Assembly (NCBI GenBank): GCA_023382875.1
Contig: JAHDXH010000005.1
Location: 1 to 56,483, forward strand
From: Patescibacteria group bacterium
GTDB taxonomy: Bacteria > Patescibacteriota > Microgenomatia > UBA1400 > PJMF01
Direction of reading: 5' to 3'
DNA: 56,483 bases
In this document: piece by piece, positions 13,344 to 22,228 of the stretch
Numbering within the stretch: position 1 is the first letter of the stretch
Layout of the letters: the number at the start of each line of letters is the position of its first letter
Made by a program: the position numbers and the translations under genes
Notes under the pieces: generated by a model
Database searches by the model: none
What the model was told of the DNA's origin: nothing
What the model saw: only the letters and a program-made list of their open reading frames with translations

Positions 13344-16271
13344 ATGCTTAAATTTCTAACCGACTTATTTGATGATAATAAGAAAACGCTTGATAAATAC
13401 AGCAAAATTGTTGAACAAATCAATAATTTAGAGCCAACTCTCAAAAAACTTTCCGACGAAAAATTGGCTGCTCAAACCAAAAAATTCAAAACTCAAATTG
13501 CCCAAAATCTTAAAAACGGCAAATCTGAAGCAGAAGCTTTGGATGAAATTTTGGTCGAAGCTTTTGCCACCGTTCGTGAAGCCTCAAGACGTGTCTTGGG
13601 CATGCGCCACTTTGACGTCCAACTTTTGGCTGGTATTGCTCTTCATAAGAAAAACATCACCGAACAAAAAACTGGTGAAGGCAAAACTTTGACTGTGACT
13701 GCACCTCTCTATCTCAATGCTTTGTTGGGCAAAGGTGCTCACCTAATTACCGTCAACGATTACCTGGCCGAAATTGGTGCGGGCTGGATGGGTGCACTTT
13801 ATAACTTCTTAGGTCTAAGTACTGCTGTCATCATTCACGATCAATCCAAGATGTTTGACCCAAACATTGTGTCTGAAGATCGCGGTGACGAAAGACTGGA
13901 GCACTTCGCCAATATCACTCGCCAAGAAGCTTATTTAGCTGACATTACCTACGGTACTAACAATGAATTTGGCTTTGACTATCTACGCGACAACATGGTG
14001 CAAACCCTATCCCAAATGACTCAGCGCCAAGATTATCCCCATCACTATGCGATTGTGGACGAAGCTGACTCAATTTTGATCGATGAAGCTAGAACTCCTT
14101 TGATTATTTCCGCTCCTGATTCCGAGCCAACTGCCAAATATTATGAATACGCCAAATTAGTTCAAACTTTGGTCAAAGATATTGACTACAAAGTCGATGA
14201 AAAAGCCAAGACTGCCAATTTGACCGACTTAGGTGTCAAAAGAATTGAACAAAAATTAGGTGTTAACAATCTTTATGAAGAAAGTTTCGATACCATTCAT
14301 TTGGTCGAATCTTCTCTCAAAGCCAAAACTCTATACTCCCGCGACAAAGAATATATCGTTCGTGAAAACCAGGTCGTGATTGTGGATGAACACACTGGTC
14401 GTTTGATGTTTGGTCGCCGCTATTCTGATGGCTTACATCAAAGTATCGAAGCCAAAGAAGGTGTTCCAATCCAACAAGAATCTAGAACTTTAGCTACTAT
14501 TTCCATTCAAAACTACTTCAGAATGTACCACAAGCTTTCTGGTATGACTGGTACAGCTGCTACCGAAGCTGAAGAGTTTAAAAAAATCTACAACACTGAA
14601 GTTTTGGTTATTCCTACCAACCAATCAGTCGTCAGAGTTGATCGTCCTGACGTGGTCTATAAAACCACCGCTGCCAAATATTCTGCCATCGTCAAAGAAA
14701 TTGAAGAAATTCATGCTCAAGGTCGGCCAATTTTGGTGGGTACTAAATCCATTGAACACAACCAAATCATTTCCAACTTCCTGAAGAGAAAGAAAATTGA
14801 ACATCAACTTTTGAACGCCAAAAATAATGAAAAAGAAGCTTTTATTATCGCTGATGCGGGTAAGAAAAATTCCATTACTGTCGCTACCAACATCGCTGGT
14901 CGTGGTGTCGACATTGTCTTAGGTGGAGCTAAACCAGAAATCAAAGACTTCAAAAAAGAAAAAGCTGGCGGCAAAGTTGATGAAGACTTAGTCAAATCAC
15001 TAAACCTACCTCCAGCTATTGATCCAAGTAAATACAAACTCAAGGAGTACGCCAAAGCTTTGGCCGATTGGAAAAAAGCCCACGAGGAAGTTGTGTCCTT
15101 AGGTGGTCTTCACATCATTGGTACTGAACGTCATGAATCCAGACGTATCGACAATCAGCTCCGTGGTCGCTCCGGCCGTCAGGGTGACGCCGGTTCATCT
15201 CAATTCTTCTTATCACTAGAAGATGACATCATGAGAATTTTTGGCGGAGAACAGATTTCCAAAGTCATGGACTTCTTAAAGATCGAAGAAAATCAACCCA
15301 TCGAACACAGCATGATTGGCAAGGCTATTGAATCAGCTCAAGTCAAAGTCGAAGGTTTCTTCTTTGACCAACGCAAGCGCTTGGTCGACTTTGACGACGT
15401 CATGAATAAGCATCGCGAAATTATTTATAAACGTCGCCGCCGTTTGCTCGAACTAGGCAGTGATGAAAACAAAAACGCCAAATACCAAGATGACAATTTG
15501 CGTGATGAAATTTTGACCTACCTCCATAACGAAGTAGAGGAGATGGTCACCCTTCGAGCTCCACAAAGTTTCACTCCTGACGAATACGAAGCCATCGTCA
15601 AAGAATTCACCAAACTTATTCCTTTTGATTCAGCCTCACAAAGAGAGTTACAAAAAAACCTCTCCCAAAAAACCAGAGCTGAGGAAATCATTGGCGATCT
15701 CAATGACATCATTGACCAAACTTATGAAGCTCGTGAAAAAACCATGGGCAAAGAAATGGTGAGACAAATTGAAAATTATGTTGTTTTGGCTTCTGTGGAT
15801 GAAAAATGGATGGAACATCTTGAAAACATGGACTCGCTCAAAGAAGGTATTTGGCTTCGTGGCGATAAAAACATGGTCTTAAGTGAATACAAAAAAGAAG
15901 CTTTCACTATGTTTGAAGGTTTGATTGGAAGCATTGAGTCGACTATTGCTAGCCGTATTTTCCGCGTCCAACCAGCTAAACAACAACCAATCAGAGTCAT
16001 GCCTAAGCAAGTCATTGAAAGCAAACCTTCAATCGCTGACAGCTTGGAAGCCGAAGTTGAACAAGCTCAAGCAGCTAGTATGGGCACCAGCAACAACGGT
16101 AGCACTCAAGGCTCTATTTCTGATTTAGCAGCCGCTCTCAAAACTGCCAAAGCGCCTAAAAAAGTTTCGCCTGGTGTGAAATACGAAAAAATCGGCCGCA
16201 ATGACCCCTGTCCTTGTGGATCTGGAAAGAAATACAAGAAGTGTCACATGCTGATTGATGGACAAGGTTAA
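13344..16271 (+). CDS. secA: preprotein translocase ATPase SecA
   Basis: Motor ATPase that pushes unfolded preproteins through SecYEG. The 975-residue protein shows Walker A in EQKTGEGKT (about residue 111), DEAD-type Walker B in VDEADSILIDEARTPLI, the preprotein cross-linking domain, motif AGRGVDIVLGG, GRSGRQGD in the second RecA domain, and the helical scaffold. After a Gln/Ser-rich linker it ends with the zinc-binding SEC-C motif (CPCGSGKKYKKCH), which binds SecB/ribosome in other bacteria. TATAAC ends 7 nt before the ATG, so translation is probably leaderless. An insertion of about 50 residues before LGGLHIIGTERHE is common in the family. Confidence 0.97.
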   Translation: MLKFLTDLFDDNKKTLDKYSKIVEQINNLEPTLKKLSDEKLAAQTKKFKTQIAQNLKNGKSEAEALDEILVEAFATVREASRRVLGMRHFDVQLLAGIALHKKNITEQKTGEGKTLTVTAPLYLNALLGKGAHLITVNDYLAEIGAGWMGALYNFLGLSTAVIIHDQSKMFDPNIVSEDRGDERLEHFANITRQEAYLADITYGTNNEFGFDYLRDNMVQTLSQMTQRQDYPHHYAIVDEADSILIDEARTPLIISAPDSEPTAKYYEYAKLVQTLVKDIDYKVDEKAKTANLTDLGVKRIEQKLGVNNLYEESFDTIHLVESSLKAKTLYSRDKEYIVRENQVVIVDEHTGRLMFGRRYSDGLHQSIEAKEGVPIQQESRTLATISIQNYFRMYHKLSGMTGTAATEAEEFKKIYNTEVLVIPTNQSVVRVDRPDVVYKTTAAKYSAIVKEIEEIHAQGRPILVGTKSIEHNQIISNFLKRKKIEHQLLNAKNNEKEAFIIADAGKKNSITVATNIAGRGVDIVLGGAKPEIKDFKKEKAGGKVDEDLVKSLNLPPAIDPSKYKLKEYAKALADWKKAHEEVVSLGGLHIIGTERHESRRIDNQLRGRSGRQGDAGSSQFFLSLEDDIMRIFGGEQISKVMDFLKIEENQPIEHSMIGKAIESAQVKVEGFFFDQRKRLVDFDDVMNKHREIIYKRRRRLLELGSDENKNAKYQDDNLRDEILTYLHNEVEEMVTLRAPQSFTPDEYEAIVKEFTKLIPFDSASQRELQKNLSQKTRAEEIIGDLNDIIDQTYEAREKTMGKEMVRQIENYVVLASVDEKWMEHLENMDSLKEGIWLRGDKNMVLSEYKKEAFTMFEGLIGSIESTIASRIFRVQPAKQQPIRVMPKQVIESKPSIADSLEAEVEQAQAASMGTSNNGSTQGSISDLAAALKTAKAPKKVSPGVKYEKIGRNDPCPCGSGKKYKKCHMLIDGQG

Positions 16272-16304
16272 ACAAAAGAAGCTCGCCATTGTAATGCGAG
16301 CTTC
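16272..16304 (-). terminator. intrinsic terminator of the 16326-16943 gene
   Basis: 9-bp stem GAAGCTCGC/GCGAGCTTC (16278-16286 with 16296-16304), followed on the minus strand by TTTTGTTT. It may also help end secA transcripts, but the plus side lacks an immediate T run. Confidence 0.75.
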
Positions 16305-16325
16305 CAGTTGTTGTGTTTTCCTTCA

Positions 16326-16943
16326 TTATCTAGGCTGACGATAAAGATAGGGCGTTCCGTTCAGATTTGCCTTGAGACATTGCGCGAAGTGCCAATAATC
16401 CCATGGCCCAGCAAATACTGTGTCATATTTACCTTGCCTGCAACTTGGTAGATGAAAAGCAAAGTGGTCAAGTTTTCGATTCAAGGCGCTTTCAATATCA
16501 ACCGCCGAGTATTCGACTACAGTACCAACGCTGAAAATATGCTCATGAGAGTAACGAAGCATTGTCATCTGCCTTGAAAACTCCGACCTTTGCCACTCTG
16601 GAACACCACCGGCAGAAACCTTCCACCAACTAGAGCCATAACAAGTAGGAAGACTTCCTAAATCAGAACTGACGATATTAAACAACCACTTCTTATGTGG
16701 GTAATTTTCTTCCCACCAGCGCGGACCAATCGTCTGCAGAGCATGTTGACCTGATTCGATGGCTTGACCAAGACTAAAACGATGCACCATTTGTCTGGCA
16801 ATTTGAAAGAGCTGAGTGCTTTTGACATCTGCCACACAAGTGCGGTCAGGATGCCAGCGCTCACTTTCGTGAGCCTGCAACTGTGCTTGCCATTCGTCAA
16901 TGCAAGCTTGCTTAATAACCCTTTGCGGGTCAATACTTACCAT
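16326..16943 (-). CDS. hypothetical protein (205 aa), atypical composition
   Basis: I chose ATG 16943 (MVSIDPQRVIKQACIDEWQ) because GAGGTG lies just upstream; an ATG at 16955 overlaps that ribosome-binding site. The protein is soluble and unusually rich in Trp, His, Gln and Cys for this window (RWWEENYPHKKWLF, PSCRQGKYDTVFAGPWDYWH), and its base composition is visibly more GC-rich than neighbouring genes. I recognise no domain. It has an extended -10 promoter (TGGTATAAT, minus strand), a palindrome beside it, and its own terminator, so it is a complete single-gene unit. Composition plus Shine-Dalgarno use suggests acquisition from elsewhere. Confidence 0.65.
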   Translation of the reverse strand: MVSIDPQRVIKQACIDEWQAQLQAHESERWHPDRTCVADVKSTQLFQIARQMVHRFSLGQAIESGQHALQTIGPRWWEENYPHKKWLFNIVSSDLGSLPTCYGSSWWKVSAGGVPEWQRSEFSRQMTMLRYSHEHIFSVGTVVEYSAVDIESALNRKLDHFAFHLPSCRQGKYDTVFAGPWDYWHFAQCLKANLNGTPYLYRQPR

Positions 16944-16990
16944 GACACACCTCATTTGAATTAGAAAATCAGAACGACCGGGAATTATAC

Positions 16991-17007
16991 CATTTTTGCC
17001 AAAAATG
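16991..17007. promoter_or_regulatory. 17-bp palindrome between divergent promoters (candidate operator)
   Basis: CATTTTTG, a central C, then CAAAAATG form a perfect 8+1+8 palindrome. It abuts the extended -10 box of the 16326-16943 gene, where a repressor would block transcription, and is about 27 bp upstream of the pyrE -10 box. The same sequence could be a weak hairpin, but it lacks a terminator T run. Confidence 0.45.
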
Positions 17008-17045
17008 CCCGTTCCTTCTGTCTAAAGGAGTGATAAAATACTCCG

Positions 17046-17669
17046 ATGTCTGCAATCACCAAACACCTCCAAGCAGTCAAAGCCATTTTCACCAATGATC
17101 ATTTTGTTTATACTTCCGGCAAGCACGGTAGTGTTTACATCAATAAAGATTCCCTTTATCCGCACACCAAAACGACAGCTAAAATCTGTCAGATTTTAGC
17201 CAAGAAGTGTGCTCACTTAGAAATTGACACTGTTGTTGCTCCCGCCCTCGGCGGGATTATTTTATCCCAATGGATTTCTTATCATCTGACTAAGCTCAAA
17301 AATAAAGAAATTTTCGGAGTTTACGCTGAAAAAGATCCAGAAAAAACTTTTATTTTCACCAGAGGTTATGACCAATTTGTAAAAGGAAAAAAGGTTTTGG
17401 TTGTGGAAGATCTAACCAACACCGGTGGATCGGTCAAAAAAGTTGTTGATGTGGTTCGTGAATATGGTGGGGAAGTGGTGGGCGTATGTGTCATGGCCAA
17501 TCGCGACCCGCACTTGGCTGAAAAAAATCTTTTTAATGCTCCTTTAATCGTTGGCACTCAAATCCCAGCAGAAGCTTGGGAAGAGAAAGATTGCCAGCTT
17601 TGTAAGAACAATGTTCCCATTAACACCAAAATGGGCCATGGCAAAAAATATGTTCAGTCAAAAGCTTAA
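17046..17669 (+). CDS. pyrE: orotate phosphoribosyltransferase
   Basis: Joins orotate to PRPP giving OMP in pyrimidine synthesis. The 207-residue protein has SGKHGSVYINKDSLYPH at the N-terminus (orotate-binding region), ALGGIILSQWISYHL, and the PRPP-binding motif VLVVEDLTNTGGSV at about residue 119. A C-terminal Cys pair region (DCQLCKNN) is extra. It begins a pyrE-pyrF-cysteine-cluster-prs operon in which the PRPP supplier sits at the end. TAAAAT at 17034-17039 ends 6 nt before the ATG. Confidence 0.88.
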   Translation: MSAITKHLQAVKAIFTNDHFVYTSGKHGSVYINKDSLYPHTKTTAKICQILAKKCAHLEIDTVVAPALGGIILSQWISYHLTKLKNKEIFGVYAEKDPEKTFIFTRGYDQFVKGKKVLVVEDLTNTGGSVKKVVDVVREYGGEVVGVCVMANRDPHLAEKNLFNAPLIVGTQIPAEAWEEKDCQLCKNNVPINTKMGHGKKYVQSKA

Positions 17670-18549
17670 TCAAGCAATTTTAGACAAAAACTCCCGACTC
17701 TGCGTCGGCCTCGACCCTCGACTCAACCTTATTCCTTCTTCCATTCTCAATAAGTCCATCCAACAATTCGGCAAGACCAACCAGGCCGCCGCTACAGCCA
17801 TCTTTATCTTCAATAAACAAGTCATTGATGCGGTCTTACCTCACGCTGCTTGTGTCAAACTACAAAGCGCCTTTTATGAACAATTTGGTAGCGAAGGCGT
17901 GAAAGCATTTTGGAACACTGCTGAATACGCGAAAAAACTAAATCTGCCAGTCATCGCGGACATTAAAAGAGGCGATATTGACTCAACCGCTACCGCCTAC
18001 GCTGAAGCTTATTTAGGCGGTGGTGATTTATTTGGCGAAAAACAAACCACCCCCATCGACTCAATCACCATCAACCCATTTTTAGGCGAAGATTCGCTCG
18101 AGCCATTTGTCAAAATCGCTCATGAGACCAACAAAGGTCTATTTATCTTGGTCAAAACCTCCAATCCCGGCAGCAAAGATTTACAAGATTTGGAAATAAA
18201 TGGCCAAACCGTTTCTCAAAGAATCGCCACTTACCTCTCCAAGCAAAACACCAAATTAGACGAATTTGGCTACGGATTAATTGGCGCCGTTGTCGGAGCC
18301 ACTTATCCAGAACATGCCAAACAACTGCGCCAGCAAATGCCAACTTCAATTTTCTTAGTCCCAGGCATTGGTGCTCAAGGTGGCGATCCGACTTTACTCA
18401 AAAATTTCTTTGATAAAAATGGCCTCGGAGCCGTCGTCAACTCTTCTCGGGGCGTAGTCTTTTCCTTCGAAGAAAATGACAAAAGATATCTTAAAAAAAT
18501 TGCTCAAGCTGCCCAAGATACAAAAGAATTAATTAATAAAAACCTATGA
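17650..18549 (+). CDS. pyrF: orotidine-5'-phosphate decarboxylase (type 2)
   Basis: Decarboxylates OMP to UMP. The catalytic Lys-Asp array appears as VIADIKRGDIDSTATAY (D-x-K-x-x-D), with SRLCVGLDPRLNLIP at the N-terminus and FLVPGIGAQGGDP plus NSSRGVVF towards the C-terminus, matching the longer type 2 (mycobacterial-like) enzymes. I start at ATG 17650 (MFSQKLNQAILDKN, 299 aa); the open frame upstream runs through pyrE and has no homology-like content. The start overlaps the pyrE end by 20 nt and the stop overlaps the next gene (ATGA), so translation is coupled. Confidence 0.9.
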   Translation: MFSQKLNQAILDKNSRLCVGLDPRLNLIPSSILNKSIQQFGKTNQAAATAIFIFNKQVIDAVLPHAACVKLQSAFYEQFGSEGVKAFWNTAEYAKKLNLPVIADIKRGDIDSTATAYAEAYLGGGDLFGEKQTTPIDSITINPFLGEDSLEPFVKIAHETNKGLFILVKTSNPGSKDLQDLEINGQTVSQRIATYLSKQNTKLDEFGYGLIGAVVGATYPEHAKQLRQQMPTSIFLVPGIGAQGGDPTLLKNFFDKNGLGAVVNSSRGVVFSFEENDKRYLKKIAQAAQDTKELINKNL

Positions 18550-18866
18550 TCTCACCAGACAATCCATGCTTTGGCTGCACCGCTCACCGCGGTGGGCGAG
18601 AAATTAAAGCACCTTGTTGTCATGACTCAGTACTTAGAGTTGATAGCGAAGAATATACTCGACTTTTTCTACAGCCATACCTGAACAAAGAAGTGAATGT
18701 TGAAGAATCCTTTGTCGATGGTCAGATGTATTTTTATGTTTATTTGTTAGGCAAATGTCCGCATCTCACAGATGAGGGTTTGTGTGGGGTGGAGGAAGCC
18801 AAACCCAAAGGCTGTCGGGCAGCCGTTCCCAAACATTTCCGCTTCTGTGTTAAGTCAGAAACATAA
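18546..18866 (+). CDS. YkgJ-type cysteine-cluster protein
   Basis: A 106-residue protein with eight or more Cys: CFGCTAHRG, KAPCCHD, GKCPHLTDEGLCGVEE, KPKGCRAAVP, FRFC. This spacing matches the zinc/iron-sulfur YkgJ (CxxCxxxxCC) cysteine-cluster family, whose biochemical role is not known. It overlaps pyrF by 4 nt (ATGA) and precedes prs by 20 nt, so it is transcribed with nucleotide genes although prs also has its own -10 box. Confidence 0.75.
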   Translation: MISPDNPCFGCTAHRGGREIKAPCCHDSVLRVDSEEYTRLFLQPYLNKEVNVEESFVDGQMYFYVYLLGKCPHLTDEGLCGVEEAKPKGCRAAVPKHFRFCVKSET

Positions 18867-18886
18867 CAATATACTATAATCATTTT

Positions 18887-19783
18887 ATGAAACTCATTTC
18901 CGGTACATCCAATCTTCCTTTAGCTCAAAAAATTGCCGACCAATTGGGCTCACCACTCCTTGATGTGGAAATCACTAAGTTTGCTAATGGTGAAAAAAGA
19001 GTTTGGGTCAAAGATAAAATTGCCGGCGAAAATGTTAGCTTGGTCCAATCTTTTAATAATCCTGTAGATGAAAATATTGTCGAAACTTTACTCATCATCG
19101 ATGCCCTAGAGCGCGCTGGAGCGCGCCACATCAACTTGATCATTCCTTGGATGGGTTATTCACTTCAGGATAAAGTCTTTAGAGAGGGTGAACCAATCGC
19201 CGCTAGAGTTATCGCTGACTTGCTTTCCAACTCACATGCCAAACGAGCGGTTTTACTCGACTTACACAACTCAAGTATTCCTGGATTTTTCTCGATTCCC
19301 ACTCAACACTTACTGGCTCTCAATCCTTTCGCCGAATACATCAGAGAAAATTTCAACCAAAATGAAACTATCATTGTCAGTCCTGACTTTGGTGGCTTGA
19401 AAAGAGCTCGCACCTTTGCCGAGCTACTAGGACTTGAGCTCGAAAATATCGACAAACATCGTGACCTTACGACCGGCAAAGTTACCCCCAAAGGCGTCAC
19501 TGGTGATGTCGAAGGCAAAATTTGTATTATCTACGATGATGTCATCAACACCGGCGGAACAGTGGTCGAAGTCGCCAAATTCCTCAAAGAAAAAGGTGCT
19601 AAAGAAGTGCACTTCTTAGTGACACACGGACTTTTTGCTGGCGATGGACTGATGAAAATGGAAGATCCAAGCATTGATAGTGTCGTCATCACCAACTCTA
19701 TTCATCACCTTAATCTGCCGCCAAAAATTAGAGTGATTGATGTGTCAAAATTATTGGCTGATTCAGTCAAAACTTGGGTCTAA
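18887..19783 (+). CDS. prs: ribose-phosphate pyrophosphokinase (PRPP synthase)
   Basis: Makes PRPP from ribose 5-phosphate and ATP, the co-substrate used by PyrE. The 298 residues contain TKFANGEKRVWV, the flexible-loop YSLQDKVFREGEPIAARV, a metal/ATP site VLLDLHNSS (usually DLHA), and the PRPP-binding IIYDDVINTGGTV. Slightly shorter than typical (about 310-320). TATAAT at 18875-18880 ends 6 nt before the ATG, giving it an independent leaderless promoter inside the operon. The DLHN variant and shortened loop suggest a divergent class, but the core is intact. Confidence 0.92.
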   Translation: MKLISGTSNLPLAQKIADQLGSPLLDVEITKFANGEKRVWVKDKIAGENVSLVQSFNNPVDENIVETLLIIDALERAGARHINLIIPWMGYSLQDKVFREGEPIAARVIADLLSNSHAKRAVLLDLHNSSIPGFFSIPTQHLLALNPFAEYIRENFNQNETIIVSPDFGGLKRARTFAELLGLELENIDKHRDLTTGKVTPKGVTGDVEGKICIIYDDVINTGGTVVEVAKFLKEKGAKEVHFLVTHGLFAGDGLMKMEDPSIDSVVITNSIHHLNLPPKIRVIDVSKLLADSVKTWV

Positions 19784-19807
19784 TTTTTTTAGCCAAAAAG
19801 CTCGTGT

Positions 19808-20051
19808 TATAATTTCGACAGAAATATTTTTTGATCGCCAAAAAAAATGTGATCAAAAGCCCTGGCTCCTAACCAAGGTTCGAAACTCTGTTTCGAAATA
19901 GATGAGGACAAGTCTCGACCCTAACTCATCCGGCTCTGACCGTCACCAGCAATGAAGCTTAGAAATTCTAAGAAACCAAGGTGGTACCGCGGGTCAACAA
20001 CTCGCCCTTGCACACTAAATTAATACATTAGTGGTTGAGGGCGAGTTTTTT
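19808..20051 (+). ncRNA. T-box riboswitch controlling proS (transcriptional)
   Basis: TATAAT at 19808-19813 starts a leader that ends in a terminator 23 nt before proS. The hallmark AAGGTGGTACCGCGG is at 19978-19992; its TGGT would pair with an ACCA tRNA end. CCAAGG can pair with CCCTTG (20005-20010) as antiterminator, excluding the terminator whose arms are CTCGCCCT (20001-20008) and AGGGCGAG (20038-20045) before six T. Stem III is CTTAGAA/TTCTAAG. A hairpin GATGAG/CTCATC containing the T-box-like GAGGACAAGT has proline codons CCC/CCT at 19919-19922 as specifier candidates; this Stem I is much shorter than usual. Senses uncharged tRNA-Pro. Confidence 0.9.
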
Positions 20052-20074
20052 GTTATCTCAACCAGAAAAAATAT

Positions 20075-21751
20075 ATGAAATACTCAAAACTTTTTGGCAA
20101 AACCTCATACGGCGACCAAAGCGGTTCAGGCATGATAAGCCACCAGCTATTAACTAAAGGCGGTTTTATTCGCGAGTCAGTTGCAGGACGTTACTTCTTT
20201 TTACCACTGGGGTGGAGGGTTCAAGAAAAAATTAAAGCTGTAATTAAAGATGAGATGGACAAAGCAGGGGCACAAGAAATGATTTCACCTGTTCTGCATC
20301 CTCTCGAACTGTGGAAAGAAACCAACCGCACCAACACGGCTGGTTTTGAGCTGATGCAAGTCACCGACCGTCGTGGTGGCGAATTTGCCCTTGGTGGTAC
20401 TGCAGAAGAAATGTTTGTCGATGTAGTTAGAAAATTCAATCTTTCTTACAAAGATTTACCTTTCAATATTTATCAATTCTCAACCAAATTTAGAGATGAA
20501 TTAAGAGCTCGAGGCGGCTTATTACGCGTCCGCGAATTTGTCATGAAGGATGCTTATTCTTTCCATACTGATGCTGAAGATTTCAAAAAAGAGTACGACA
20601 AAATGGCAGAGACCTATACCAAAATTTATCAACGCCTCGGATTGGAAACTCGCGTCGTCAAAGCTGATAACGGCTATATCGGCGGAGAATATTGTCATGA
20701 ATTTCAAGTTGAGCATCCTGAAGGAGAAGGCCGTTTCTTTGTTTCTGAAGATGGTTCTTATTGTGCACATGAAGATATTGCTGAATTTGCCAGAGATGAA
20801 AAAAACATTGGCGAAACTGAAGACGAATACCAGGTTGTCGATGCAGTTCGCGGTAAAACCATGAATGATGGCGTCGAACTTCATGGCAAACCTTTATGGC
20901 AACAAATAAAAAATGTCATGTTCGCTGACGAAAAAGGTAATTTGATTTTGGCTGTTATTAGAGGTGACTTAGATGTCAATGAAACCAAACTCAAAAATTT
21001 ATTAAAAGCTGCTCAACTGAGAGCTGCCGAAGACAATGAAATTTATGCCCTGGGCAGTGAGCCAGGCTTCATTTCTCCCGTAGGCATGAAGGGTAAAGTA
21101 AAAATTGTGGGTGATATTTCACTAAGAACAATCAAAAATGGCTACACCGGTGCCAATCAAAAAAATAAGGATGCCCTCAATGTCAACCTTGGTCGTGACT
21201 TCGATTTAGATTTGGAAGGTGATATTGCTATGGCAGAAGCCGGCTTTTTGAGCCCTGATGGTCAGAGTAAATTAGAGGAAAAAAGAGGCATTGAAGTAGG
21301 TAACATTTTCCAACTTGGATACCATTACTCCAATCTGATGAAGGATGCCAACTTTGTTGATAAAGATGGCCAGAAAAAACCCTACTACATGGGTTGTTAT
21401 GGCATTGGCCTTGGTCGCACTTTGGCCACAATAGTTGAGAAGCATCACGATGAAAAAGGCATTATTTGGCCAGAAAACATTGCTCCATATCAAGTTCATT
21501 TGATTGATATTAATGAAAATGAAAAAGCTCAAATGATTTATCAAACATTGATTGAGGCTGGCGTTGAAGTTTTGTGGGATGACCGCAGTGAAAATGCGGG
21601 TCGCAAATTCAACGACTCTGATTTACTAGGACTACCCATCAGATTAGTGGTATCTAAAAAAACTGGTGATCAAATTGAGTGGAAAAAACGCAGCGAAACT
21701 CAAGCCGAATTAATCAACCTTGACCAAGTGTTGGAAAGACTGAAACAATAA
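20075..21751 (+). CDS. proS: prolyl-tRNA synthetase (bacterial type)
   Basis: Charges tRNA-Pro. The 558-residue class II synthetase shows motif 2 (FRDELRARGGLLRVREFVMKD), the editing/insertion domain at about 225-385, motif 3 (GCYGIGLGRTLATIVE) and a C-terminal anticodon-binding domain with NAGRKFNDSDLLGLPIRLVV. Length and the insertion place it with bacterial-type ProRS. Expression is governed by the T-box directly upstream, so it should rise when charged tRNA-Pro runs low. It is followed by a small DUF4258 gene, 12 nt after its stop. Confidence 0.95.
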   Translation: MKYSKLFGKTSYGDQSGSGMISHQLLTKGGFIRESVAGRYFFLPLGWRVQEKIKAVIKDEMDKAGAQEMISPVLHPLELWKETNRTNTAGFELMQVTDRRGGEFALGGTAEEMFVDVVRKFNLSYKDLPFNIYQFSTKFRDELRARGGLLRVREFVMKDAYSFHTDAEDFKKEYDKMAETYTKIYQRLGLETRVVKADNGYIGGEYCHEFQVEHPEGEGRFFVSEDGSYCAHEDIAEFARDEKNIGETEDEYQVVDAVRGKTMNDGVELHGKPLWQQIKNVMFADEKGNLILAVIRGDLDVNETKLKNLLKAAQLRAAEDNEIYALGSEPGFISPVGMKGKVKIVGDISLRTIKNGYTGANQKNKDALNVNLGRDFDLDLEGDIAMAEAGFLSPDGQSKLEEKRGIEVGNIFQLGYHYSNLMKDANFVDKDGQKKPYYMGCYGIGLGRTLATIVEKHHDEKGIIWPENIAPYQVHLIDINENEKAQMIYQTLIEAGVEVLWDDRSENAGRKFNDSDLLGLPIRLVVSKKTGDQIEWKKRSETQAELINLDQVLERLKQ

Positions 21752-21763
21752 TCCTAATTAACT

Positions 21764-22102
21764 ATGGATCAAAATTACAAAAATTTAGTTTTTACCAAAC
21801 ACGCTTTGGAAAGATTGGGCGACAGAAGCATCTCAATGGATGCTATTTGGCAGACCGTTAGCCATCCGGATAAAAAGTTCAAAAACGATGGCAATAGCAC
21901 CAAATTTATTCGCAGAGTAAATGGCCGGAAAATTCATGCTGTAGCCACCTTTCTAAATAAAGAAAATAAATGGTTGGTTGTTTCTGTCTGGGTGAGGGGA
22001 GAAGATGACAAGCAACCTTTAGTCTGGCAAATTATTACCTTACCATTTAAAATCCTGTGGTGGCTTGTAAAAGCGATCTTTAAAACCCTGAGCAAAAATT
22101 AA
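21764..22102 (+). CDS. DUF4258-type protein with C-terminal hydrophobic segment
   Basis: A 112-residue protein. Residues 8-78 (FTKHALERLGDRSISMDAIW, GNSTKFIRRVNGRKIHAVAT, KWLVVSVWVRGEDD) follow the DUF4258 pattern, a small alpha/beta domain that resembles RelE/YoeB-like toxins in fold but has no proven activity. Residues 85-108 form one hydrophobic segment (VWQIITLPFKILWWLVKAIF) that could anchor it in the membrane, which is unusual. It is cotranscribed after proS and followed by two terminator hairpins. No antitoxin-like partner is next to it. Confidence 0.6.
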   Translation: MDQNYKNLVFTKHALERLGDRSISMDAIWQTVSHPDKKFKNDGNSTKFIRRVNGRKIHAVATFLNKENKWLVVSVWVRGEDDKQPLVWQIITLPFKILWWLVKAIFKTLSKN

Positions 22103-22160
22103 AAACTCAACCTATAACAGTTTTTTTCATAGCCAATAAATTTGTTATACGTTCTCTTTT

Positions 22161-22186
22161 CAACCCTTTTTGGGGCTGGGTTTTTT
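22161..22186 (+). terminator. intrinsic terminator (first of two)
   Basis: AACCC (22162-22166) pairs with GGGTT (22178-22182), followed by a run of six T (22181-22186). It would end the T-box-proS-DUF4258 transcript. Confidence 0.6.
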
Positions 22187-22228
22187 CTGCGTCAATGTAT
22201 ATATTACTATCAATATCCCGGTGAGGAG

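Noticed and set aside
20522-20884. 120-residue frame on the minus strand inside proS.
   Set aside because: Antisense shadow of a well-supported synthetase gene; no promoter or ribosome-binding site.
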